From assembly GCA_030690855.1 (NCBI GenBank), contig JAUYFR010000363.1, positions 1 through 5,543 on the forward strand: a stretch of DNA of 5,543 nt. The letters are read 5' to 3'. Shown here one piece after another: positions 1 to 5,417 of this stretch. Made by a program: the position numbers and the translations under genes. Position 1 is the first letter of the stretch, and each line of letters begins with the position of its first letter. Under the pieces are notes generated by a model. The model was not told the DNA's origin. It worked only from the letters and a program-made list of their open reading frames with translations, and made no database searches. The DNA is from Gallionellaceae bacterium. GTDB lineage: Bacteria > Pseudomonadota > Gammaproteobacteria > Burkholderiales > Gallionellaceae.

Positions 1-360
1 GTTGAGTCAGAAAAAGAAGCAAAAGCGATTGCTGCCAGCGTAAAAGCCGCAACTTTTGCCAAGGTCGCTAAAGAAAAATCGAAAGATCCTGGCTCCAAAG
101 ATCAAGGCGGCGAATTAGGCTGGACTAATCCAGGCGCATTCGTGCAACCTTTTGGTGAGGCCATCGTTAAGTTGAATAAAGGTCAGATCAGCGCCCCTGT
201 GCAAACTCAGTTCGGTTGGCACATTATTAGGTTGGAAGATTCACGCGATGTTAGCGTTCCGGCCTTTGCTGATGTAAAGGCGAATCTGGAAAAACGCTTA
301 CAACAACAGGCTATCCAAGATGCGATTAAATCACTGCGCGCAAACGCCAAAATTGACTAA
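1..360 (+). CDS. Parvulin-type peptidyl-prolyl cis-trans isomerase, C-terminal part (5' end outside window)
   Basis: The frame is open from base 1 to a TAA at 358-360 and gives 119 residues; the start lies to the left of the window. The parvulin (PpiC/SurA/PrsA rotamase) core is visible: GGELGW at visible residues 36-41, then AFVQPFGEAI and a KGQIS.PVQTQFGWHII.LED stretch at about 60-80. His74, in the FGWH motif, is the conserved active-site-region histidine of parvulins. After the domain comes a Lys/Gln/Ala-rich helical tail, as in periplasmic PpiC-like foldases that assist folding of exported proteins. Whether this protein has a signal peptide or a SurA-like N-terminal domain cannot be seen. 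Family is secure; the exact orthologue (PpiC, PrsA-like or other) is not. A strong hairpin 23 bases after the stop suggests it is the last gene of its transcript. Confidence 0.9.
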   Translation, partial: VESEKEAKAIAASVKAATFAKVAKEKSKDPGSKDQGGELGWTNPGAFVQPFGEAIVKLNKGQISAPVQTQFGWHIIRLEDSRDVSVPAFADVKANLEKRLQQQAIQDAIKSLRANAKID

Positions 361-382
361 ACCTTGTCGATGAACATCGGGC

Positions 383-408
383 AGGAGGCAGGGTCAACCT
401 TGCCTCCT
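383..408 (+). terminator. Hairpin after the isomerase gene, probable terminator
   Basis: An 11-bp stem, AGGAGGCAGGG pairing with CCTTGCCTCCT (one G-T wobble), closes on the 4-base loop TCAA, starting 23 bases after the isomerase stop. It is GC-rich and would be very stable. The bases that follow (ACCACTCCACC) are not T-rich, so it is not a textbook intrinsic terminator. It may instead protect the 3' end or act with Rho. The stem is nearly symmetric, so it would also form on the other strand. Confidence 0.6.
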
Positions 409-471
409 ACCACTCCACCGGACGCGCAACTCGCCCTCAGCGTGGCACCTCACATACCAATTAACTAGACG

Positions 472-497
472 TAAAGTTTCTTTCGCACTGCGCATAG
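472..497 (+). promoter_or_regulatory. Possible second sigma-28-like promoter (weak)
   Basis: TAAAGTTT at 472-479 is identical to the sigma-28 -35 consensus. The facing -10 is poor: GCGCATAG at 490-497 matches GCCGATAA at five of eight positions, and the spacer is 10 rather than 11 bases. It points the same way as the better site at 620-646, about 150 bp upstream of it. It could be a degenerate or auxiliary promoter, or chance. Confidence 0.25.
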
Positions 498-619
498 TCG
501 TCGTGAGCGGTAGCGCTTCGTTAATTTGATTTCAAACCCTCCCTAGAGGGATTACCCAACGGGTATACTGCTTGCATATTCATTACGTGGGATGGCTGAG
601 TCAGCATTAAGCGCAAGAC

Positions 620-646
620 TAAAGTTCTTGCTAGACTTGCCGATAT
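620..646 (+). promoter_or_regulatory. Sigma-28 (FliA) flagellar-class promoter for the receptor operon
   Basis: TAAAGTTC at 620-627 and GCCGATAT at 639-646 are separated by exactly 11 bases. The enterobacterial FliA consensus is TAAAGTTT-N11-GCCGATAA, so 14 of 16 positions match with ideal spacing. It faces the PAS/chemoreceptor pair, and transcription would begin about seven bases after the -10, giving a leader of roughly 140 nt before the start at 794. Chemoreceptor and taxis genes are classic late flagellar genes read by this sigma factor, so site and downstream genes support each other. No equally good sigma-70 promoter is visible between here and 794. Confidence 0.8.
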
Positions 647-793
647 AAACTCAGCACGGCATCGCGCCCCGATTGCCAAACGCAAACAACCAGCAATAAA
701 ATACATAAAAAGTCAATATAATCAATAAGTTAGAACAAAATCGCTCGAATCACAAGCCAACATAGCTGGCGAATAAGCGCATGAGGGGGAAGT

Positions 794-1330
794 ATGAAAT
801 TAAAGATCACTCCAACACAGCAAGAGGTTTTGCTAGACGATGACGAAATCATCATTTCCAAGACTGACTTAGCTGGTCGCATCACCTACGTTAACCGCTC
901 ATTTATGCGGGTGGCGAATTTTGCTGAGAGCGAGGTGCTTGGTGTACAGCACAATATCGTGCGCCACCCCGATATGCCTCGCGGCGCTTTTAAATTGTTA
1001 TGGGATACGCTGAAGCAAGAGCGTGAGTTTTTTGGCTACGTAAAAAACATCACTTCTCAAGGACATTATTATTGGGTGTTTGCCAATGTCACTCCAGATC
1101 GTGACGCCAGCGGCAACCACATCGGTTATTTTTCCGTACGCAGCAAACCTAGCAAAGAAGCCGTTGCCACCATGCAGGCGATTTACCAAGAAATGCTGGG
1201 GGTAGAGAGTCGCACCAACACGGCCAATGCAGCAGCTGCCTCAATAGAATATTTGCAATCAAAGCTCAAAAATCTCGACACCACTTATGACCGCTTCATT
1301 TTGTCGCTGAACGAGAGGAGCGGATCATGA
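794..1330 (+). CDS. Soluble Aer-type PAS protein, FAD-binding sensor half of a split energy-taxis receptor
   Basis: This 178-residue protein starts at an ATG preceded by GAGGGGGAAG. A single PAS domain fills about residues 12-118 and closely resembles the N-terminal PAS domain of E. coli Aer: TQQE near the start, ISKTDLAGRITYVN, HNIVRHPDMPRGAF (53-66), GYVKN (81-85) and HYYWVFANV (91-99). Asn34, Arg57, His58, Asp60 and Asn85, which mutagenesis links to FAD binding or signalling in Aer, fall at the same residue numbers here. I infer FAD binding and redox or oxygen sensing. Unlike Aer, the chain ends after a helical tail (about 120-178), with no membrane segment or MCP module. Those lie in the next gene, whose ATG overlaps this stop (ATGA), so the two are probably translationally coupled and act as partners, as CetB with CetA in Campylobacter. 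There is no signal peptide; it should be cytoplasmic. Confidence 0.88.
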   Translation: MKLKITPTQQEVLLDDDEIIISKTDLAGRITYVNRSFMRVANFAESEVLGVQHNIVRHPDMPRGAFKLLWDTLKQEREFFGYVKNITSQGHYYWVFANVTPDRDASGNHIGYFSVRSKPSKEAVATMQAIYQEMLGVESRTNTANAAAASIEYLQSKLKNLDTTYDRFILSLNERSGS

Positions 1331-2796
1331 AAATCAACTTTGCTCACCACTTGATGATGGGTGGCCGCTTTTTAGCGGTCTGTGCGGTATTCATTGCGCT
1401 GACCCTGAGCATGGTAGTTCGGCTCACCGTCATGCACGGTTTCGACCCTATCGATTGGCTCTTTCCTATATTGGGAATCGCATTTTCGGCCTATGCCTAC
1501 CTCAAATATGAGCGTGCAGTCGAAGTCGTGGTGAAAATGCAAAATGTGCTAAGAAGCTCACGCAAAGGACAATTGCACGAACGTGTCACGAATACAAAAG
1601 GGCTGGGAGAGATCGGCAAATCAGCTTGGGAGCTGAATGACTTTCTTGATTTAATTGAAAACTATTTCAAAGAGGTGAATACCTGCTTTAGTTTAGTCGC
1701 CGATGGGGTTTACTATCGCAAAGCACTTTCACGCGGGCTGCCCGGTCAATTTTCTGAATCACTCAACAAGGTCAATCAAGCTATCAAAGCGATGGAAGAC
1801 AATGTGCAGTTCATTAGTAAAAATGAATTGGGCTCTCGTATTCACACGATGAATTCATCCAAGCTACTGAACAATTTAAAGCTCAATCAACAAGATTTAG
1901 TTGAAATGAGTGCCGAAATGGATCAGGTCGAAACGATTGCCATCGCCAATCGCAAGGCCGCGACCGAAAGTTTAGAGGTGGTTAGTGAAATTAGCGGCGC
2001 ACTCGATCACATGAACACCCAGGTCCAGCAACTCGCGACTTCTGCAAACTTATTAGGAAGTGAGAGTGCCTCTATTGAATCCACTGTGAACATCATCGCG
2101 GAAATTGCTGACCAAACGAATCTGCTTGCATTAAATGCAGCTATCGAAGCAGCTCGAGCGGGCGAACAAGGCCGTGGGTTTGCAGTGGTTGCCGATGAAG
2201 TTAGAAAGCTCGCTGAACGCACTAAAAAAGCAACTATCGAAATTAATTCCATCGTCGAAAGTTTCAGAAGCCATGTCGAAAAAATCGAAGTAGAGACACG
2301 TACTGCGAGTGAAGTAACCGCCAAGGTACACGTTCAAATGAGCGACTTTAAATCGCGTTTCTCAGGATTCTCGCAGGCCGCAGAAAACACCATTAAACGC
2401 GTGTCAAAAACCAAGGACTGGTCGTTTGGCTCACTGGTTAAAATGGACCACATCATCTACATGCAAAACGCCTACAGAGCGATAGAAATGTGTGCGGCAC
2501 CCGATTGTGATGAGGCAAAAGCAGTCAAGACTAATCACAAGAATTGTCGTTTAGGGAAATGGTATATCGACGCTGGCAAAGACGCATTTGGAAAGACCAA
2601 AGCCTATACCTCTCTTGATTTGCCTCACTCCCTCGTGCACTCCAACGTACATAGTGCATTAGGACTCGCTCAACAAGACTGGGCAAATGACGCCTCCATA
2701 CGTGAAGAGCTGATTATCAAGCTACAAGCTGCTGAAAATGCGAGCAGCCAAGTGATTCAGTTATTAGGAGAAATGGTGAAAGAAAAACATGGCTAA
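1327..2796 (+). CDS. Membrane-hairpin methyl-accepting chemotaxis protein with C-terminal CZB zinc-binding domain (CetA-like transducer)
   Basis: This 489-residue receptor starts at an ATG with AGGAG six bases upstream, inside the end of the PAS gene. Two hydrophobic segments (about 15-35 and 44-60) are joined by a loop of roughly ten residues, so there is no periplasmic ligand domain; the topology resembles Aer. Two HAMP-like segments follow: about 62-118 (RKGQLHERV, then EIGKSAWELNDFLD) and 119-165 (ADGVYYRKA, LPG.F...LNKVNQAI). The MCP signalling hairpin spans about 190-360, with the near-invariant tip ALNAAIEAARAGEQGRGFAV around 268-287, which binds CheA/CheW. Residues 366-450 are a CZB domain: KMDH (His375), NCRLGKWY (Cys407) and LPHSLVH (His434, His438). 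Ligand spacings of 32, 27 and 4 fit the three-His/one-Cys zinc site of TlpD and DgcZ. The C-terminus lacks an NWETF-type CheR/CheB tether. It likely relays signals from the upstream PAS protein, and zinc or oxidants such as HOCl may modulate it (inference from TlpD). Confidence 0.9.
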   Translation: MKINFAHHLMMGGRFLAVCAVFIALTLSMVVRLTVMHGFDPIDWLFPILGIAFSAYAYLKYERAVEVVVKMQNVLRSSRKGQLHERVTNTKGLGEIGKSAWELNDFLDLIENYFKEVNTCFSLVADGVYYRKALSRGLPGQFSESLNKVNQAIKAMEDNVQFISKNELGSRIHTMNSSKLLNNLKLNQQDLVEMSAEMDQVETIAIANRKAATESLEVVSEISGALDHMNTQVQQLATSANLLGSESASIESTVNIIAEIADQTNLLALNAAIEAARAGEQGRGFAVVADEVRKLAERTKKATIEINSIVESFRSHVEKIEVETRTASEVTAKVHVQMSDFKSRFSGFSQAAENTIKRVSKTKDWSFGSLVKMDHIIYMQNAYRAIEMCAAPDCDEAKAVKTNHKNCRLGKWYIDAGKDAFGKTKAYTSLDLPHSLVHSNVHSALGLAQQDWANDASIREELIIKLQAAENASSQVIQLLGEMVKEKHG

Positions 2797-2816
2797 TTGT
2801 GAACAACTAACGATCT

Positions 2817-3479
2817 TTATCTCAGTGAAATAACTGGCCAACCATGCTGCTCTGCGTGCTTGCGCAAAGTAGCATCAGGATCTACCGCAACCGGTTTTTT
2901 CACTTTCGCCAGCAAAGGCAAATCATTGAGGGAGTCGCTGTAAAAAGTGGTGTCTTCGAAACTGTCCCACGTCCAGCCGCGCTCCGCCATCCACGCCTTA
3001 AGTCGAGTAATCTTTCCTTCGCGAAAGCTCGGAATACCCGCAACATTACCGGTGAATTCACCGTTGATTTGTTCTGGGTCCGTACCGATTAAATGCGGCA
3101 CACCAAACTCACGCGCGATCGGCGCAGTCACAAAACTATTGGTAGCGGTAATAATCACGCAAACATCGCCCGCGTCTTTATGCTTAGCAACCAAGTTACG
3201 TGCGGCATCGCCCATCATCGGGCGCACTTTGATGCGCATAAAATCTTCATGCCACACATCCAACACTTTGCGCGAATGGCGCGACAAAGGCTTCAATTGA
3301 AAATCCAAAAATTCATGAATATCCAAAACCCCTGCTTTGTATTGTTCGTAAAATTGTAAATTTTTTGCTTCAAATAACTCACGGTCCAGCACGCCTTGTT
3401 CAATCAAAAATTGCGACCATTCAAAATCACTATCACCAATCAACAAGGTATTGTCTAAATCAAATAAGGCTAATTTCAC
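2817..3479 (-). CDS. HAD-superfamily subfamily IB phosphatase (phosphoserine phosphatase-like)
   Basis: From the GTG at 3479 the product is 220 residues. All HAD motifs are present: motif I LFDLDNTL with Asp7 (nucleophile) and Asp9 (acid/base), motif II IITATNS with Thr111, the motif III lysine Lys156 in REGKI, and motif IV YSDSLNDLP with Asp182 and Asp186 for Mg2+. The long helical cap between motifs I and II (about 17-88) is the C1 cap of the IB group, which includes SerB and related small-molecule phosphatases. The substrate cannot be read from sequence; phosphoserine or histidinol phosphate are possibilities from relatives. An in-frame TTG at 3491 would add four residues, but GGAG at 3486-3489 lies six bases before the GTG and would fall inside the longer form, so GTG is preferred. 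It is the last gene of the permease-hda operon, 12 bp after hda, and converges on the chemoreceptor gene. Confidence 0.9.
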   Translation of the reverse strand: MKLALFDLDNTLLIGDSDFEWSQFLIEQGVLDRELFEAKNLQFYEQYKAGVLDIHEFLDFQLKPLSRHSRKVLDVWHEDFMRIKVRPMMGDAARNLVAKHKDAGDVCVIITATNSFVTAPIAREFGVPHLIGTDPEQINGEFTGNVAGIPSFREGKITRLKAWMAERGWTWDSFEDTTFYSDSLNDLPLLAKVKKPVAVDPDATLRKHAEQHGWPVISLR

Positions 3480-3485
3480 TTCTCG

Positions 3486-3489
3486 CTCC
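3486..3489 (-). promoter_or_regulatory. Shine-Dalgarno site deciding the HAD phosphatase start
   Basis: On the minus strand, after the hda TAA (3494-3492), the sequence runs TTGGAGCGAGAAGTG. GGAG sits six bases before the GTG at 3479, a normal spacing, while the TTG at 3491 has only the A-rich end of hda ahead of it. This supports the GTG start. Confidence 0.7.
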
Positions 3490-3491
3490 AA

Positions 3492-4145
3492 TTATTTTTG
3501 CATCACATCTTTTAACAGTGGCACTGTCGCGGCACGTTTTTTCAAACGCAAACAATGCGCATCTAACTCATCCAACACACTTAACAAATAAGGCAAGTCG
3601 CGCCGACCATGCCGCAACAAATACTGCGTGACCTCTATCGGCAATTCAAAGCCGCGCGCTTTTGCATGTTGTTGTAATGTTTGACTTTTTTCTTCGTCAT
3701 TCAAGGCATGCACTTGGTACACCAAGCCCCAACCAAGGCGAGTACGCAAATCATCGCGCAACTGCAAATGCGCTGGCGCCGCTTGTCCACTGACTATCAA
3801 CATGCCGCCGGATTCACGTATGCGGTTGTAGAGTGCAAATAGAGAAATTTGTGCGGCGTCATCTAATTTTTCAACGTCATCTACCGCCACCACCTGCGCC
3901 TCTTCTGGCACTGCGCCACACTGATACACCGCTGATTGGCCATTAACGCGCGCGCGTTCCACTGCTGCTTGTAGCAAATGGCTTTTGCCACTCACGGCCT
4001 CTCCCCACACATAAAATCCGCGTTCGCCACCCGTGCTAGAAAGCGCATGGCGCAAGGCGGAATGCAGCTCCAAGTTTCGGCCAATCACAAAATTTTCTAA
4101 GGTTGGCTCCCATTGCGGAGCGATGCCAAGCAACAGTTGCGTCAT
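3492..4145 (-). CDS. hda: Hda, DnaA-homologous regulatory inactivator of DnaA
   Basis: The product is 217 residues, close to the usual Hda length, and is a lone DnaA-type AAA+ module without a DNA-binding domain. The N-terminal QLLL (residues 3-6) is the expected sliding-clamp binding motif, followed by PTLENFVIGRN as in DnaA. Walker A is GEAVSGKS (48-55), Walker B is VVAVDD (85-90), sensor I is around MLIVSG (115-120), the box VII arginine finger is Arg136 in TRLGWG, and sensor II is around GRRDL (180-184). With clamp loaded on DNA, Hda stimulates ATP hydrolysis by DnaA and so prevents re-initiation at oriC. The reading frame continues upstream to 4277, but those residues overlap the permease gene and are not Hda-like; the ATG at 4145 gives the canonical N-terminus. 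The permease stop ends one base before this ATG and no strong Shine-Dalgarno is seen, so translational coupling is likely. Confidence 0.93.
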   Translation of the reverse strand: MTQLLLGIAPQWEPTLENFVIGRNLELHSALRHALSSTGGERGFYVWGEAVSGKSHLLQAAVERARVNGQSAVYQCGAVPEEAQVVAVDDVEKLDDAAQISLFALYNRIRESGGMLIVSGQAAPAHLQLRDDLRTRLGWGLVYQVHALNDEEKSQTLQQHAKARGFELPIEVTQYLLRHGRRDLPYLLSVLDELDAHCLRLKKRAATVPLLKDVMQK

Positions 4146-4146
4146 A

Positions 4147-5199
4147 TTATTTATAAAGCTCGCTAGAGAAATAAGCACCGCGCAAGTGCCGTAAACCGAC
4201 AAGAAGCACTGCTGCCAGCGGCAAAGCGATGAGCAAACCGACAAAGCCAAATAATTGACCAAACGCGAGCAAAGCAAAAACTACCGCGAGCGGATGCAAG
4301 CCGATGCGTTCGCCCACCAAGCGCGGAGTGACCACCATCCCTTCAAGCAGTTGCCCTACGCCGAAAACCATCCATACCCACAGCACATCAGTCCACAACT
4401 CAAACTGGCTGAGTGCCACAACCGTTGCCAAACCGACACCAACAATCATGCCCACATAAGGGATAAAAACGAGCAGTCCACTCACCATGCCGATTGGTAG
4501 CGCAAACTCCACGCCCACCAACCACAATGCAAACACATAAAACACGCTCATCAACAACATCACTGCAATTTGCCCGCGCAAAAATTGCGCTAGCACTTCG
4601 TCAATTTCTTTAGCGATTTCGCTACTCTTATCATGCCAACGACGCGGAATCAGCGCATCCACGCGAGCCAAGAGTTGTGGCCAATCACGCAACAGATAAA
4701 ACATCGCCAACGGAATCAGCATCAAATTCATCAACAAGCCCAATAGCGCCGCGCCACCACCGGTCAGCCAAGGCAACAATTTACCGGCCACCCCACCTGC
4801 CACTTGGAAATTATCACGCAATAAATTGGTCAGCGTTGCCACGTCCCACTTCACCGCAGGCATAGCGCCCTGCTGCAAAAATGGCAATAAGCGCACCTGC
4901 AAGCTTTCTAATAAGCCAGGCAGCCGTAGCCACAGCAAATCAAGCTCGTTGCGCAATAGCGGCATCAAAATCAGCACCATCAGCACAAAAATCGCCAACA
5001 TACCGAGCATCACCAATAAAGTGGCCAGCGTACGCGACATTTTATTGACACTTAGTCGTGCCACCAGCGGCTGGCAGATATAGGCTAAAACGGCCGCTGC
5101 GACAAAGGGAAACAACACGGGTGCCAATAGATAAAGCAACCCCACTGGGATCAATAAAATGGCAAACCATTGCAGCACAGGGAAGCGAGTCGAAGTCAT
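4147..5199 (-). CDS. perM: PerM-type AI-2E family transporter (UPF0118), inner-membrane permease
   Basis: The product is 350 residues, typical of the family, and is strongly hydrophobic. Membrane segments lie at about 10-28, 29-46, 58-82, 147-171, 208-230, 234-262, 272-290 and 303-337. A polar, amphipathic stretch of about 85-145 lies between the third and fourth, as in this family. Familiar motifs are AQFLRGQ (204-210), PIGMVSGLLVFIPYVG (235-250) and TPRLVGERIGLHPLAVVFAL (291-310). The family is named from E. coli TqsA, which affects autoinducer-2 export, but other members are Na+/H+ antiporters or uncharacterised, so the substrate here is unknown. Linkage to purM and hda echoes E. coli, where perM (yfgO) lies near both, and supports PerM orthology. 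The ATG at 5199 has only a weak purine stretch (GGCGGA, 11 bases upstream). It is the first gene of the permease-hda-HAD operon. Confidence 0.88.
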   Translation of the reverse strand: MTSTRFPVLQWFAILLIPVGLLYLLAPVLFPFVAAAVLAYICQPLVARLSVNKMSRTLATLLVMLGMLAIFVLMVLILMPLLRNELDLLWLRLPGLLESLQVRLLPFLQQGAMPAVKWDVATLTNLLRDNFQVAGGVAGKLLPWLTGGGAALLGLLMNLMLIPLAMFYLLRDWPQLLARVDALIPRRWHDKSSEIAKEIDEVLAQFLRGQIAVMLLMSVFYVFALWLVGVEFALPIGMVSGLLVFIPYVGMIVGVGLATVVALSQFELWTDVLWVWMVFGVGQLLEGMVVTPRLVGERIGLHPLAVVFALLAFGQLFGFVGLLIALPLAAVLLVGLRHLRGAYFSSELYK

Positions 5200-5234
5200 T
5201 TGGGGTAAAATCCGCCGTTCGAAAAATGTGCTGC

Positions 5235-5264
5235 ACTGTATTCCAATTCTGTTTCCAAGGTCAA
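5235..5264 (-). promoter_or_regulatory. Candidate sigma-70 promoter for the permease-hda-HAD operon
   Basis: On the minus strand TTGACC (5264-5259) is followed after 18 bases by TACAGT (5240-5235). The -35 matches TTGACA at five of six and the -10 matches TATAAT at four of six positions. Transcription would start near 5228, leaving a leader of about 30 bases before the ATG at 5199. Position and direction suit the operon; the match is only fair. Confidence 0.45.
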
Positions 5265-5298
5265 ACGAACTGAGATGGAATTGGCTCTAACCGAGCTA

Positions 5299-5346
5299 CG
5301 TAGGTCGGGCTTCAGCCCGACATGTCGGGTTAAAACCCGACCTACG
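5299..5346. repeat. REP-like palindromic element between perM and purM
   Basis: A perfect 11-bp inverted repeat, CGTAGGTCGGG (5299-5309) against CCCGACCTACG (5336-5346), encloses the element. Inside it can form two 7-bp hairpins: GTCGGGC-TTCA-GCCCGAC (5304-5321) and GTCGGGT-TAAA-ACCCGAC (5324-5341). The outer long stem and the paired hairpins are mutually exclusive. GTAGGTCGGGCTTCAGCCCGAC-type units recur between genes in many proteobacterial genomes and resemble the REP/BIME elements mobilised by RAYT transposases (IS200-like TnpA_REP). Only one copy is in this window, so membership of a genomic family is inferred. It sits between the divergent promoters and could insulate them. Confidence 0.7.
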
Positions 5347-5401
5347 ACACATTTGTTTTGTATTGCTCGTATTGCTAATGAACAATTTTGATTTAATTTA
5401 T

Positions 5402-5410
5402 GAGAGTGAG
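5402..5410 (+). promoter_or_regulatory. purM: Ribosome binding site of purM, decides the start
   Basis: GAGAGTGAG ends seven bases before the ATG at 5418. An in-frame ATG at 5400 would add six residues (MRVRFC) but has only ATTTAATTT ahead of it and overlaps this site. The added residues are also foreign to PurM N-termini, so 5418 is preferred. Confidence 0.6.
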
Positions 5411-5417
5411 ATTTTGC

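Larger units (their letters stand above)
361..793. other. 433-bp non-coding stretch with terminator and promoter elements
   Basis: No frame here has a convincing start, Shine-Dalgarno sequence or protein-like composition on either strand. The stretch holds the hairpin at 383-408, a sigma-28-type promoter at 620-646, a weaker sigma-28-like match at 472-497, and two short adjacent inverted repeats at 540-551 (TCCCT-AG-AGGGA) and 553-565 (TACCC-AAC-GGGTA). A perfect TATAAT lies at 717-722 with no -35 box at a workable distance. Bases 690-760 are A-rich and look like an unstructured leader. The rest shows nothing I recognise, and no tRNA or riboswitch fold is evident. Confidence 0.7.

Noticed and set aside
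521..706. 61-codon frame on the - strand in the non-coding stretch
   Set aside because: It runs through the sigma-28 promoter in antisense, has no good ribosome site and no recognisable domain. Its CRAEFISAS-like string resembles translated repeats seen in other genomes, but only loosely.
717..722. Perfect TATAAT hexamer upstream of the PAS gene
   Set aside because: No TTGACA-like -35 at 16-18 bases and no extended -10 TG; the surrounding DNA is A/T-rich enough for a chance match.
2007..2337. Open frames on the - strand opposite the MCP signalling domain
   Set aside because: They mirror the highly conserved, Ala/Glu-rich MCP tip in antisense; no Shine-Dalgarno or protein-like features.
2887..2900. 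AACCGGTT followed by a T-run as a terminator for the chemoreceptor transcript
   Set aside because: The palindrome has no loop and cannot form a proper hairpin; the bases encode the KKPVAV stretch of the HAD protein on the other strand.
2844..3631. Several open frames on the + strand opposite the HAD and hda genes
   Set aside because: They lie antisense to well-supported genes, lack ribosome sites, and have unbiased, low-complexity composition with no recognisable motifs.
4146..4277. N-terminal extension of hda upstream of 4145
   Set aside because: The extra 44 residues overlap the end of the permease gene in another frame and are unlike any Hda N-terminus; the clamp-binding QLLL motif follows the ATG at 4145.
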